A DNA stretch of 64,000 nucleotides from UBA2241 sp963777895 (GCA_963777895.1 CAVZSF010000002.1:62001-126000); one strand, 5' to 3'; counted from the first letter of the stretch, positions 51,562-60,275 are shown. A program made the numbers and translations. The notes: generated from the letters alone by a model not told the origin.

Positions 51562-51693
51562 TCAGAGCGCCTGCAGGGCGAGCGCGATCCAGAGGACCGC
51601 CATCGTCGTCAGGGCGTGGAGCAGTGCGAAGAGTGCGACTTGCCGCGTCGTCAAATCGGCCGTGGCGACGCGCGCGATCGTTCGGCGAGCCAT
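51562..51693 (-). CDS. Very small membrane protein
   Basis: 43 residues: a basic start (MARRTIARVATADLTTR), then one hydrophobic helix (QVALFALLHALTTMAVLWIA). GAAGGGACAGG precedes ATG 51693. The upstream Arg/Pro-rich frame extension runs through the tandem repeat and is not credible. A single-helix microprotein with no known role. Confidence 0.5.
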   Translation of the reverse strand: MARRTIARVATADLTTRQVALFALLHALTTMAVLWIALALQAL

Positions 51694-51805
51694 GGTACCT
51701 GTCCCTTCAGTAGTCCCCTGCAGACAGTCTACCCGCGGCGGGGAGGGGTGCCGAACAAAGAGCGTCGACAGGACGGGCGACGGTCGGAGACGCCGAGCGG
51801 AGAAC

Positions 51806-51882
51806 GACGAGGGGGAAGAACGACGAGGGGGAAGAGCGACGAGGGGAAGAGCGACGAGGGGAAGAGCGACGAGAGGAAGAGC
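51806..51882. repeat. 15-16-bp tandem repeat, five units
   Basis: GACGAGGGGAAGAGC repeated at 51806, 51822, 51838, 51853 and 51868 (first two units have one extra G), running directly into the large palindrome. A purine-only strand over about 75 bases. Confidence 0.8.
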
Positions 51883-51924
51883 GACGGGGCGGCGTGAGGC
51901 ATATGCCTCACGCCGCCCCGTCGC
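51881..51924 (-). terminator. Perfect 44-bp palindrome, terminator of the MttB operon
   Basis: Two 22-base arms meet without a loop at CAT/ATG (51902/51903); the stem GCGACGGGGCGGCGTGAGGC pairs fully with its complement. It lies ten bases past the stop of the MttB-family gene, so it is probably its transcription terminator. It may also extrude as a cruciform. Confidence 0.65.
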
Positions 51925-51934
51925 CGCATCGCTC

Positions 51935-53392
51935 TCAGCCTGCGGCCTCGCGTTCAGCCGCCGCGATGATCGCGTCGAACTCGCGGCCAAGATCCTCGGG
52001 GAAGGGCTCCGGCTCGGTCGCGAGGATCTCGGCGACCTTCGCCTGCGCCTTCTCGATCGTGTCGGGCCGCCCCGCGTTCACCCAGCCGTCGTAGGTCCCC
52101 GTCTCGCCGAGCTTGGCCTGCCAGAGCTCGCGCACGTGACGTCGGGTGTGCTGCTCGAAGAGGTAGTTGCCGTTGAAGCCCATCTTCTTGATCAGGTCGA
52201 GGGCGAGCGTCTCGTCGCTCACGTCCACGCCCCTCAGGATGCGCTTCACCATGCCCATCACCTCGTCGTCCACCACCATGTTCTCGAGGCAGAGGATGCG
52301 GGACCCGTCCAGCAGGCCCGTCCCGAAGGTGATGTCCGCACCGTTTGCGTAGGCCATGAACATCGCGATCGTGTTCTCGTAGGCGGACTGGACGCCCGGC
52401 TCCTTGGCGGTGGTCGCGCCGGCGCCGTACCAGGCGGGCATCCCGTAGAAGTCGGCCAGGTGACCCTGGATCGAGCGCAGCAGGATCGCCTCCGGCGAAT
52501 TGCTCGCGTAGGCGCCCGAGTTCATATACATCGCGGTCGGGCCGCCGCCGTGGATGACCTTGGCGCCCGGGCGGGCCAACTGCGTGAGTACTGTGGCGCT
52601 GACGATCTCGGCGTTGTTGACGACGGCCGCCCCGGCCACCGTCACGGGCGCCGTCGCACCCAGGATGGGCATCGGGTAGAAGCTCACCGGGATGCCGGCC
52701 TCGGCGAGGACGAGCGCGAGATCCATGCCGAAGCGCTCCTGGTGGAGCGGCGACACGGTGCAGATGATGGCGGTGAAGGGCGGCCGCGAGCGCAGCTCGT
52801 CACGGCCGCCGGCGAGCGCCTCGGCCATGCGGATCAGGCTCTTCGCCTCCCAGTCCTCCTTGATGCTGACGACGATGCTGTGCTTGCTCGAGTTGCGCAC
52901 GCAGGCGTCGAACTCGTGCAGCACGCGCGTGTGCGGCGGGCAGTCCTGCGCCGACACGACGGCCGAGGTCGCCGACACGTTGTCGAGCGCCTGGACGACG
53001 CGGGCGGTGCGGGCGAGGTCGTCCTTGCGGGACGGGCGCACGGTGCCGTCGGGGTCACGGTAGAAGACGCCGCAGCCGTCCGAGCTGATGTAGAGGTGCT
53101 CGCCGTCGAGAGGCAGGTCCCACTCGGGAGTGCGGCCCCCGAGGACGAAGCTCTCGGGGAGGGTGGAAAGGGCGCGCTCGATCAGCTCGGGCGGCAGCTT
53201 GGCGACGGTCGACCCGCGGTCGACCGTCGCGCCGTGCGCCTCCAGCACGTCGAGCGCGCCCTGCGAGTGGAACGTCACGCCGATCTCGCCGAGGACGTCG
53301 AGCGTGGCCTCGTGGATCTGGCGGATCTCGTCGGCGTTGAGCAACTCGAGCTTCACGCGTTGTCCGACGTAGCAGCTGTCGGCGTAGGTCAT
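51935..53392 (-). CDS. MttB-family methyltransferase, third gene of the racemase operon
   Basis: 485 residues of the non-pyrrolysine MttB superfamily. Segments: LGEIGVTFHSQGALDVLEAH, LPESFVLGGRTPEWDLPLDG, RVLHEFDACVRNSSKHSIVV, ICTVSPLHQERFGMDLALVL, ADFYGMPAWYGAGATTAKEP, YLFEQHTRRHVRELWQAKLG. It is closely related to the next gene upstream (same HEFDACVR, CTVSPLHQERFGM and HTRxHVRELW motifs). Predicted to transfer a methyl group from an amine or betaine to a corrinoid protein, which is not encoded nearby. ATG 53392 has GAGGAG before it. Operon partners are a second MttB and a PLP racemase. Confidence 0.8.
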   Translation of the reverse strand: MTYADSCYVGQRVKLELLNADEIRQIHEATLDVLGEIGVTFHSQGALDVLEAHGATVDRGSTVAKLPPELIERALSTLPESFVLGGRTPEWDLPLDGEHLYISSDGCGVFYRDPDGTVRPSRKDDLARTARVVQALDNVSATSAVVSAQDCPPHTRVLHEFDACVRNSSKHSIVVSIKEDWEAKSLIRMAEALAGGRDELRSRPPFTAIICTVSPLHQERFGMDLALVLAEAGIPVSFYPMPILGATAPVTVAGAAVVNNAEIVSATVLTQLARPGAKVIHGGGPTAMYMNSGAYASNSPEAILLRSIQGHLADFYGMPAWYGAGATTAKEPGVQSAYENTIAMFMAYANGADITFGTGLLDGSRILCLENMVVDDEVMGMVKRILRGVDVSDETLALDLIKKMGFNGNYLFEQHTRRHVRELWQAKLGETGTYDGWVNAGRPDTIEKAQAKVAEILATEPEPFPEDLGREFDAIIAAAEREAAG

Positions 53393-53403
53393 CTGGGCTC
53401 CTC

Positions 53404-54855
53404 TCAGGACGCGGCCTGCGCCGCGGCGATGATCTGGTCGAGCTCGCGGCCGAGGTCCTCGGGGAAGGGCTCGGGGTCGGCGGCGAGCAGCTCGTCGACG
53501 CGGGCGCGGGCGCGCGCCGGGGTCGAGGGCGCGCCGGCGGCGAGCCAGGACTCGTACGTCCCCGTCTCGCCCAGGCGCGCCCGCCACAGCTCGCGCACGT
53601 GCGCCCGCGTGTGGCGGTCGAACAGGTAGTCGCCGCCGAACCCCATGCGGCGGATGAGGTCGACGGCGAGCTGCTCGCCGTCGACCGTCACGCCGCGCAG
53701 CAGGCGGCTGACGATGCCGAAGACCTCGTCGTCGATGACGAGCTGCTCGAGGGCCATGATCTGGGAACTGTCGAGCAGGCCGCTGCCAAAGATGGCGTCG
53801 GCGCCGGCGAAGAACTCGAGCAGCATCGTCAGCGTGTTCTCCCAGGCCGCCTGGGCGTCCGGGGCCTTGGCCTTGGTGCCGCCGTAGCCGAGCCCGGCCG
53901 GCAGGCCGTAGAAGCGGGCCATCTGGCCCTGGACGGCGCGCAGCAGGAGCGACTCGGGGACCGCGGCGAAGTACGAGCCGGTGCGCATGTCGAGAGCGGT
54001 CGGTCCCCCGGCGTGGATCACCCGGGCGCCGGGCCTGTAGAGCTCGATGGCCGTTACGGCGGCGACGATCTCGGCGTTGTTGACGACCGCCATGCCGGCC
54101 GGCGTGGCCGGCGCCGTGGCGCCCATGATCGGCATGGGGTACAGCATGCTCGGGATGCCGGCGTCGGCGAGCGTGAAGGCGAGCTCCATCCCGAAGCGTT
54201 CCTGATGCAGCGGGGAGACGGTGCAGAGGATGGCGGAGAAGAGCGGCCGCTCGGCAAGCTCCTTCGTGCCGCCCGCCAGCGCCTCCGCCATGCGGAGCAG
54301 GCTGCGGGCCTCCCAGTCCTCCTTGATGCTGACGACGATGCTGTGCTTGCCGGACGCGCGCACGCACGCGTCGTATTCGTGCAGCACGCGCGTCTCCTCG
54401 GGCGTGTCCTGGGCGCTGACGAGGGCCGAGGTCGCCGAGAGGCCGTCGAGGCCCTGGACGACGCGTGCGGCGTCGGCGACGTCCCGCTTGACCGATCCGC
54501 GGATGGTTCCGTCGGCGTCGCGCACGCGGGTGGCGCAGCCGTCGGCGAACAGGTAGGCGTGCTCGCCGTCGACCGGCAGGTCGAAGGCGTGGTCGCGGGC
54601 GCCGAGGGTGAAGCGGCGGGGGACGGTCGCCAGGGCGTGCCCGACGAGGTCGGGCGGCAGCTTGGCGACCGTCGTCTCGCGGTCCACCACGGCGCCGTGC
54701 TCCTCGAGCACGTCCAGCGCCTTCTGCGAGTGGAACATGACCCCGGTGCTCGCGAGCACGTCGAGGGTGGCCGCGTGGATGCGCTCGACCTCAGCGGGCG
54801 CGAGCACGTCGAAGACGGGTCTGCGTCCCACGAGGTGCAGATCGGCATGGCTCAC
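53404..54855 (-). CDS. MttB-family methyltransferase, second gene of the racemase operon
   Basis: 483 residues, a tandem paralogue of the following gene. It shares nearly every landmark: LDVLASTGVMFHSQKALDVL, HEYDACVRASGKHSIVVSIK, CTVSPLHQERFGMELAFTL, YLFDRHTRAHVRELWRARLG, ETGTYESWLAAG. No in-frame TAG. GTG 54855 overlaps the racemase stop (GTGA), so the two are translationally coupled, and 11 bases separate it from the next MttB gene. Two close copies in one operon suggest a heteromer or two substrates differing by chirality or side chain. Confidence 0.8.
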   Translation of the reverse strand: MSHADLHLVGRRPVFDVLAPAEVERIHAATLDVLASTGVMFHSQKALDVLEEHGAVVDRETTVAKLPPDLVGHALATVPRRFTLGARDHAFDLPVDGEHAYLFADGCATRVRDADGTIRGSVKRDVADAARVVQGLDGLSATSALVSAQDTPEETRVLHEYDACVRASGKHSIVVSIKEDWEARSLLRMAEALAGGTKELAERPLFSAILCTVSPLHQERFGMELAFTLADAGIPSMLYPMPIMGATAPATPAGMAVVNNAEIVAAVTAIELYRPGARVIHAGGPTALDMRTGSYFAAVPESLLLRAVQGQMARFYGLPAGLGYGGTKAKAPDAQAAWENTLTMLLEFFAGADAIFGSGLLDSSQIMALEQLVIDDEVFGIVSRLLRGVTVDGEQLAVDLIRRMGFGGDYLFDRHTRAHVRELWRARLGETGTYESWLAAGAPSTPARARARVDELLAADPEPFPEDLGRELDQIIAAAQAAS

Positions 54856-55976
54856 GACACCACCTCCAGCCTGATCGGGCCCTCCACGAACTCCTTCACG
54901 ACGTAGGGCGACGTGACGGCGCGCACCAGGGCGTCGTAGTGGACGGCGAAGCGCACGATGTCGCCGGCGGCCAGACGCTCCGGCGTGATCAGCACGCCGA
55001 CGTCGCTCGTCATGCCCGCCAGCCAGGCGCCGGGGAGAAGCGATCGAAGACCTTCGGGTTCCGCGTCGCGCCGGCCGAGGGCGATGAGCGCGTACCAGGC
55101 GTCGTCCTCCGGCAGGTGCGCCTCCGGCACGTGACCGAAGGCGTCGAGCCCCGCCGGTCCCGGCGGTGCCGGGGGCTTGCGGGAGCACTCGAGGACGACA
55201 GCGCTCAACACCGGATCGGTCCGGTCGAGCTCCGCGAGCGGAAGGCCGGAGACGAAGTCGAAGCCGTACAGCGGCCCGCCTCCGCTGCGGATCTCGGTCC
55301 GGAAGCGCGGGCGGTAGCCTTCGGTGTGCTGCAGGCAGCAGCTGCCGCCCAAGGAGAGCAGCGGTTCGTCGCCACACAGTGAAGCGATCGCCTGCAGCAC
55401 GTCCTCGGCGGCACGGAAGAGCGCCTGCGAGGGCAGCTGTCCCGAGAGGCAGGCGAAGTTCACGGCGATGCCGGCGAAGGTGATGCCGGGTACGGCGGCG
55501 AGTTCCTCGGCGCGAGCCGGCACGGCCGCCGGCAGGATGCCTTCGCGGCGGTCGCCAAGGTCGACGGTGAGCAGCACCTCGACGGGGTAGCCCGGCGTCG
55601 CCTCGGCGAGCAGCCGGGCCTGCGCCGGGTCCGAGAGCAGCACGCGGTCGGCGACCTGCGCGACGGCTTCGGCCTCGTCGGGTTGGGGCGGCTTGATCAG
55701 CGTGAGCGGGGCGAAGGCGTGCGCGGCGAGCCGGGTCAGCGGGACGAGCCGCGAGTCCGCGAGGCCGGCAGCGCCGGCCTCGAGCATGGTGCGTCCGACG
55801 GCCGGCTCGCCGTCCACTGCCTTGGTCACGCCGACGAGCTCGATGCCCGCCGCCAGCAGGCGGTCGGCGAGCACGGCGGTGTTGCGGCGCACCGCCGCGA
55901 GCGACAGCGTCAGCCGGGGGAAGCCGGCCGGCTGAGCCGGGGGATGGGGTCTGGACGCGGTCACGAGCAGTCTCAC
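54852..55976 (-). CDS. PLP-dependent amino-acid racemase-like protein (alanine racemase N-domain fold)
   Basis: 374 residues. The fold-type III barrel has the PLP-binding ELVGVTKAVDGEP (Lys of GVTK). The TIM-barrel strands follow: VEVLLTVDLGDRREGILP, ITFAGIAVNFACLSGQLP, LLSLGGSCCLQHTEGYRPRF, and TEIRSGGGPLYGFDFVSG. It resembles the ornithine/alanine racemase branch (YhfX, OrR) more than D-threonine aldolase. It starts the operon with two MttB enzymes, so it may racemise the amino acid that remains after betaine demethylation, or its methylated precursor. GTG 55976 with CGAGGTGAG is the longest start. Assignment of substrate is open. Confidence 0.65.
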   Translation of the reverse strand: MRLLVTASRPHPPAQPAGFPRLTLSLAAVRRNTAVLADRLLAAGIELVGVTKAVDGEPAVGRTMLEAGAAGLADSRLVPLTRLAAHAFAPLTLIKPPQPDEAEAVAQVADRVLLSDPAQARLLAEATPGYPVEVLLTVDLGDRREGILPAAVPARAEELAAVPGITFAGIAVNFACLSGQLPSQALFRAAEDVLQAIASLCGDEPLLSLGGSCCLQHTEGYRPRFRTEIRSGGGPLYGFDFVSGLPLAELDRTDPVLSAVVLECSRKPPAPPGPAGLDAFGHVPEAHLPEDDAWYALIALGRRDAEPEGLRSLLPGAWLAGMTSDVGVLITPERLAAGDIVRFAVHYDALVRAVTSPYVVKEFVEGPIRLEVVS

Positions 55977-56260
55977 CTCGTGGTCCGTGCCGGCGCCGAG
56001 GCGGCCGGCGTTGTCGATGTCTCCGGCCGCCGCGGCGCCGCGCGCAGAGCGCGGCGCGACCTCGGGTCGAGGCGACGACAGGACGTGAAGACTACGGGTG
56101 GGTACTAGAAGTCGTGAAGTCTGCCGCCGCTGAAGGCGGAACCGCGACGGTCTTGTCTGGCGCGCTGGGTGGCGCTGTTCACCCGACTCCCCTCGGCCTG
56201 TGGGACTGGCCGGCGGCAGTATACTGTGGCGCCCGACGGGGCTTCAAACAGGAGGGAGCA
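55977..56260. other. Divergent promoter region between the racemase operon and lysA-like gene
   Basis: 284 bases without a gene. TATACT at 56220-56225 is a good -10 for the decarboxylase; no clear -35. AGGAGGGAGCA follows directly before GTG 56261. I see no riboswitch or repeated operator. Confidence 0.45.
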
Positions 56261-57667
56261 GTGACGGACCAGGGACCCCTTCTCAGCGTGGAAGACGGTC
56301 ATCTCCACTTCGACGACGTCGACCTCGCGGCGCTCGGAGAGCGCCTGCCGACGCCCTTCTTCCTCTACAGCGCGCGCCGCATCGATCAGAACATCGAGAC
56401 GCTGCGGCGCGCCTTCGAGTCGCGGCATCCGCGCACCGAGATCTTCTACGCGAGCAAGGCCTGCAGCACGCTGTGGGTGCTGGACCAGGTGCGGCGCAAC
56501 GGCATCAACCTCGAGGTGAACTCAGGCGGCGAGCTGTGGAAGGCGCTCAAGGCGGGCTTCGCCGGCGAGCAGCTCGTCTTCAACGGCGTCGCGAAGACGC
56601 GCCGTGAGATCGAAGCCGCCATCGAGGCCGGGATCCGCGCCATCGTGGTGGACTCCGTGTTCGAGCTCGAGCGCATCAACGAGGTGGCGGCCGAGCTGGG
56701 CAAGACGGCGAGCGTCGCGCTGCGCGTCGACGTGCGCGTCCCGACCGAGACGCACCCCGAGATGCGCACCGCGCACGGCGGCAAGTTCGGGGTCGACATC
56801 GTCGACGTCGCTGGCCTCTTCGATCGTGCCTGCGCTTTGGGGCCGGTGCAGGTGCGCGGCCTGCACCTGCACGTGGGGTCGCAGATCACCAGCGTCGAGC
56901 CTTACGTGCGCGCCGTGGAGAAGGCCCTCGACCTCGTGGAGCAGCTCGAAGAGGCCTGTGGCGAGAAGCTTGAGTTCCTCGACATCGGTGGAGGCTATCC
57001 CGTTCCGTACGTCGACAAGGCGGATGCCTGCGATCCGGCCGACTACTTCTGCGCCACCACGACCCCCGACGATTACGCGGCCGCGATCTGCGAGAGACTC
57101 CAGGCGCGGCGCCCGGATCTGACCCTCTTCATCGAACCGGGTCGTTACGTCGTGGGCGACGCGGCCGTGCTCGTCACGCGTGTCGAGTGCGAGAAGACGA
57201 AGCGGCTGCTCGATGCCTCGGGCCGCCCGGTGGGGGAGGAGCACTGGCTGCTTCTGGACACGGGCTACGAGACCTTGCTCGACCACACCTTCACGGAGTG
57301 GTACTTCCGGGCCGTCGTGGCGAACCGCGCCGCCGAGGCGTCCGACACGTCCTTCCGCGTGGGTGGCCCGCTCTGTGACAGCGGTGACGTCTACGTCGGC
57401 GACGAGGGCACGCCGTACCGCCGCTTCCCCGCCGGCGTGAGCGTGGGCGACATCGTCGTGTTCCGCGACGTCGGAGCGTACTCGATCGACACGATGACGC
57501 ACTACAACGGCCGTCCGCGGGCGGGCATCTACGGCATCGACGGAAGAGAGGTCGTGTGCGTCTCGCGGCCGGAGACGTTCGAGAACCTCGTGGCACAGGA
57601 CCTGTGGCCGGCTCAGCCTCTGGCCGAGGTCGACGGCGCGGCCGGCGCCGGGGGCGGGCGCCCGTAG
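56261..57667 (+). CDS. lysA: LysA-type PLP decarboxylase (diaminopimelate decarboxylase-like)
   Basis: 468 residues of the fold-type III decarboxylase family. The PLP Lys is in EIFYASKACSTLWVLDQV, HLHVGSQITSVEPY carries the conserved HxHxGSQ, FLDIGGGYPVPY the glycine loop, and ACTIVE-site GGPLCDSGDVYVGDE corresponds to the CxSxD motif that contacts the carboxyl group of diaminopimelate. It is 40-50 residues longer than most LysA, so it may use a related D-amino acid such as a carboxyspermidine or another meso-acid. GTG 56261 is preferred over the ORF's earlier ATG since AGGAGG precedes it. Confidence 0.7.
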   Translation: MTDQGPLLSVEDGHLHFDDVDLAALGERLPTPFFLYSARRIDQNIETLRRAFESRHPRTEIFYASKACSTLWVLDQVRRNGINLEVNSGGELWKALKAGFAGEQLVFNGVAKTRREIEAAIEAGIRAIVVDSVFELERINEVAAELGKTASVALRVDVRVPTETHPEMRTAHGGKFGVDIVDVAGLFDRACALGPVQVRGLHLHVGSQITSVEPYVRAVEKALDLVEQLEEACGEKLEFLDIGGGYPVPYVDKADACDPADYFCATTTPDDYAAAICERLQARRPDLTLFIEPGRYVVGDAAVLVTRVECEKTKRLLDASGRPVGEEHWLLLDTGYETLLDHTFTEWYFRAVVANRAAEASDTSFRVGGPLCDSGDVYVGDEGTPYRRFPAGVSVGDIVVFRDVGAYSIDTMTHYNGRPRAGIYGIDGREVVCVSRPETFENLVAQDLWPAQPLAEVDGAAGAGGGRP

Positions 57668-57686
57668 CGGGCCCGCCCCCGGCGCC
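57644..57686. terminator. Bidirectional hairpin terminator over the lysA stop codon
   Basis: GGCGCCGGGGGCGGGC (57644-57659) and its exact complement (57671-57686) flank an 11-base loop that contains the TAG of the decarboxylase. The convergent amidase gene ends twelve bases away. Confidence 0.7.
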
Positions 57687-57697
57687 CCGCGCGCCGC

Positions 57698-58837
57698 TCA
57701 GATGACCCAGTACGCCCTGACCTTGCCGAAAGCGTAGCGGGTCGTCGAGGAGCCGAGCTTCCACCAGACCCTGTAGTGATCGGTGGTGTGCGCGTCGATC
57801 ACCTTCTGCCCCGCGCTGTTGGTACCGACCAGGACGGCGACGTGATCCCAGCCGCCGTCCCCGCCCCAGTCGTAATAGATCACGTCGCCCTTGCCGACCG
57901 CGCCGATCGACGAGACCCAGTCGATGCGCCGGCCGACCCAGAAGTTGATCTGCTTCGTGCACGAGATCCACGACCAGCTCCAGTGGTCGTCGCCGGTGCC
58001 GCTGGTGCCGTTCTTGCTGTACCACCAGCCCGTGTCATAGGAGCCGGAGGACGGCGGCATGCCGCCGGCGAAGGCGCTCTGCGAGACGAAATTGCAGCAG
58101 TCGGCCGAGAACGAGACGTACGTGGGGTTGTAGCCGAGCGCATAGCGGTCGGCGTAGGTTCTGACCGCGTCCCGATCGTAGTAGAGGCGGTCGGTCAGGC
58201 CGACGCGACCGGGAATGGGCGTGCTGGGCGCGTTCGCCGCCGTCAACACCGGGTCAGGCGTCGTGGCTGCCGCGCTCTCGAGCCTGCCGACGGCGCGTGA
58301 CACCGTCGTCCTGGCGACGCCTGCCCGTTCGAGCAGCGCCGGGACCTGCTGGTCGGTGTACGTGTCGGCCGTGATGTGCCAGCCGGAGCCCGTCCGCACG
58401 AGCCTTACCCGGTGTACGACGCCGGAGGCCTCGACGCTGGCGCCCTTCAGGGCGTGCCAGCGCAACGTGGTCACGGCGTGCGCGGTCACCGTCGCCACTC
58501 CTGTCGTGGCGTCGAGTCGCGTGCCGGTCACCGAGACGCGGCAAGCGGCGTCGTCGAGCGTGTGGCCGAGGTCGGCCTGGCGCAGCGCGAGGCCCCGGGC
58601 GATGGCGGCCTCACGGGTGAGAAGCGTCGTGCGCGGCCCCAGGTAGGGAGCGAGCACGCGGGCCGGGTGTGCCGCCTCGACGGCCTCGGCTCGCGCCTGG
58701 AGGTACGCCGCGGCGACGGAGGCCGGGTCGGGCGGCGCAGCGGCCGCGGCCGGCGCCACGAGCAGGCCGGCCGCGGCCGCTGCCGCGAGGGCGAGCGCGA
58801 GCAGCAGCCAGCGCCGCGGCAAGAGTGTCTTGTTCAT
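57698..58837 (-). CDS. Secreted amidase-like protein (Amidase_6 domain)
   Basis: 379 residues. A signal peptide lies at 1-35 (LLLALALAAAAAAGLLVAPA). An N-terminal 150-residue alpha/beta domain comes first (AVTTLRWHALKGASVEASGV), then a C-terminal amidase-like region starting at about 215: YDRDAVRTYADRYALGYNPT, FSADCCNFVSQSAFAGGMPP (catalytic Cys in SADC), FWVGRRIDWVSSIGAVGKGD, GGWDHVAVLVGTN (His). The Cys-His pair of the Amidase_6 (DUF-type papain-like) fold is present. Likely wall or peptide hydrolase. Upstream neighbour on the same strand is another secreted protein. Confidence 0.8.
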   Translation of the reverse strand: MNKTLLPRRWLLLALALAAAAAAGLLVAPAAAAAPPDPASVAAAYLQARAEAVEAAHPARVLAPYLGPRTTLLTREAAIARGLALRQADLGHTLDDAACRVSVTGTRLDATTGVATVTAHAVTTLRWHALKGASVEASGVVHRVRLVRTGSGWHITADTYTDQQVPALLERAGVARTTVSRAVGRLESAAATTPDPVLTAANAPSTPIPGRVGLTDRLYYDRDAVRTYADRYALGYNPTYVSFSADCCNFVSQSAFAGGMPPSSGSYDTGWWYSKNGTSGTGDDHWSWSWISCTKQINFWVGRRIDWVSSIGAVGKGDVIYYDWGGDGGWDHVAVLVGTNSAGQKVIDAHTTDHYRVWWKLGSSTTRYAFGKVRAYWVI

Positions 58838-58856
58838 GAGACCCCTTTCGGTCGGG

Positions 58857-59462
58857 TTACGGGCGCGTCGTGACGGCTGTGATGAGCCAGCCGCCGTCTG
58901 TCCCGCCCCTCCCGAGGGTGAAGACCAGTGTGCTGACGTCGCGGTACAGCGTGCCGGGCGTATGTCGCCGCATGCTGCATCGTGCGAAGAAGGTGAAGTC
59001 GTCGACGAGCTGGGTGCGGTGCCGCTTCGCCGACCTGAAGCCCATCCTGACCACAGTGCGCAGGTCGCCCGCGGGCCACACCCAAGGACCGGCGAGCAGG
59101 TGGCGCGCTCGCCGCCAGTAGCCGCGGTCGACGAGGTCGCAGAAGCGGCGCATCACGGTGGCCGCGGCCAGTACGGGATCGCTCGGGTCGAGTGCGCCGG
59201 AGGCTGCGCCGGAGATCGTTGCGCCGGAAGCCGTCACGCCGGCGGTCGCCCCCGCGCCGGCGGTCGCCCCCGGGGCGGAGGTCGCCCCCGGGCCGTCCGA
59301 AGGCGTGGCGCTCGTCGGCGACGACGCCGGTGACGCCACAGACGCCGCGCTCGCTACGGCGAGCCCTGGGCCGGGTGCGTCCCACGCGCGCCACAGCCCG
59401 ACGAGCAGGGCTGCACCGGCGAGGGGGACGGCGAGAGTAGCGATGAGGCGCACGGACGGCAT
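58857..59462 (-). CDS. Membrane-anchored exported protein of unknown function
   Basis: 201 residues. One N-terminal membrane helix (RLIATLAVPLAGAALLVGLW), then a 65-residue Ala/Ser/Pro/Gly-rich linker, then a compact domain (PVLAAATVMRRFCDLVDRGY, HLLAGPWVWPAGDLRTVVRM, FTFFARCSMRRHTPGTLYRD, STLVFTLGRGGTDGGWLITA). The domain looks like an NTF2-like or SnoaL-type pseudo-enzyme fold. ATG 59462 is used because the longer frame lacks the membrane start. It precedes the amidase gene by 19 bases, so the two may form an operon. Confidence 0.6.
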   Translation of the reverse strand: MPSVRLIATLAVPLAGAALLVGLWRAWDAPGPGLAVASAASVASPASSPTSATPSDGPGATSAPGATAGAGATAGVTASGATISGAASGALDPSDPVLAAATVMRRFCDLVDRGYWRRARHLLAGPWVWPAGDLRTVVRMGFRSAKRHRTQLVDDFTFFARCSMRRHTPGTLYRDVSTLVFTLGRGGTDGGWLITAVTTRP

Positions 59463-59621
59463 GGACGCATGCTGCGCCCGTCCGGGGATCCGCAACAGGA
59501 TGACGGGCGAGGACAGGGGGGTGACGACAACACGTCAAGGACGGCGGATCAGGGTCACCGGGCGGGGCTGCGGCCGGCGCGGGGCTGCGACGGGCCAGGG
59601 TGCGTGACAGAATCGCCGGCG

Positions 59622-60275
59622 ATGGACGATCAGTCTCGCGGCGAGGAACGGGGTGAGCCGGCGCCGGCCGGCGGCAGCGGGCCGGCCGGCGCCGGCGCGG
59701 GTACCGACCCGCCGGCCGCCGACGTCCCCGCCGACCCGCCGGCCGCCGACGTCCTCGCCAACCCGTCGGCCGCCGACGTCCCCAGCGACCCGCCGGCCAC
59801 CGACGTCCCCGCCGACCCGTCGGCCGCCCAAGCCAGCGTGAAGGCGACGATCGCGCGCGACGTCCGGCTCGGCCTGAAGTCCGGCGTCCACACCTTCTGG
59901 ATGCTGGGCCGCGTCATGATCCCCGCCTACGGCATGGCTCTGGTCCTCGAACGGATCGGTGTGATCGACGCGCTTGCGAAGGCCGCCGCTCCGATCATGT
60001 CGCTGCTCGGGCTACCCGGCGAGGCGGCCGTCCCGCTGATCGTCGGCTACGTGTTGAATGTCTACGCGGCGGTCGGGGCGCTCCAGGCCCTCTCGCTCGA
60101 TCCGCGGCAGATCACGGTGCTCGCCATCGCCGTCCTCATCGGCCACAACCTGCTGGTTGAAGGGGCCGTGCTGCAGAAGGCCGGCATGAACGGTGTCGCC
60201 TTCGGTGTCCTGCGAGCGGTCGCCGGGCTCGCCGCCGCGGCCGTCGCCAACCTGCTCATCGGGGCGTTCTCATGA
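59622..60275 (+). CDS. spmA: SpmA-like membrane protein (nucleoside recognition/Gate domain)
   Basis: 217 residues. The N-terminal 75 are a low-complexity repeat (DPPAADVPADPPAADV...). The membrane part has GLKSGVHTFWMLGRVMIPAY, AAAPIMSLLGLPGEAAVPLI, VGYVLNVYAAVGALQALSLD, NLLVEGAVLQKAGMNG, the Gate-domain pattern of spore maturation protein A. SpmA and SpmB help dehydrate the spore core in Firmicutes; many non-sporulating bacteria keep homologues. The next gene (SpmB-like) overlaps by four bases (ATGA). Confidence 0.75.
   Translation: MDDQSRGEERGEPAPAGGSGPAGAGAGTDPPAADVPADPPAADVLANPSAADVPSDPPATDVPADPSAAQASVKATIARDVRLGLKSGVHTFWMLGRVMIPAYGMALVLERIGVIDALAKAAAPIMSLLGLPGEAAVPLIVGYVLNVYAAVGALQALSLDPRQITVLAIAVLIGHNLLVEGAVLQKAGMNGVAFGVLRAVAGLAAAAVANLLIGAFS
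59706..59827. repeat. 27-bp tandem repeat inside the SpmA-like gene
   Basis: Four and a half units (GACCCGCCGGCCGCCGACGT...) encoding DPPAADVPA with substitutions in the third and fourth units. In-frame, so the protein tolerates length change. Confidence 0.75.

Noticed and set aside
51806..51882. CRISPR array at the 15-bp repeats
   Set aside because: Units adjoin without spacers, so it is a simple tandem repeat.
40641..54855. Pyrrolysine-containing trimethylamine methyltransferases
   Set aside because: None of the three MttB-family genes has an in-frame TAG; all read through as full-length non-Pyl proteins.
53599..54906. 435-residue plus-strand frame across the MttB pair
   Set aside because: Antisense shadow of two clear methyltransferase genes.
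57644..57686. Programmed stop or recoding at the lysA end
   Set aside because: The hairpin around TAG is best read as a terminator shared with the convergent gene.
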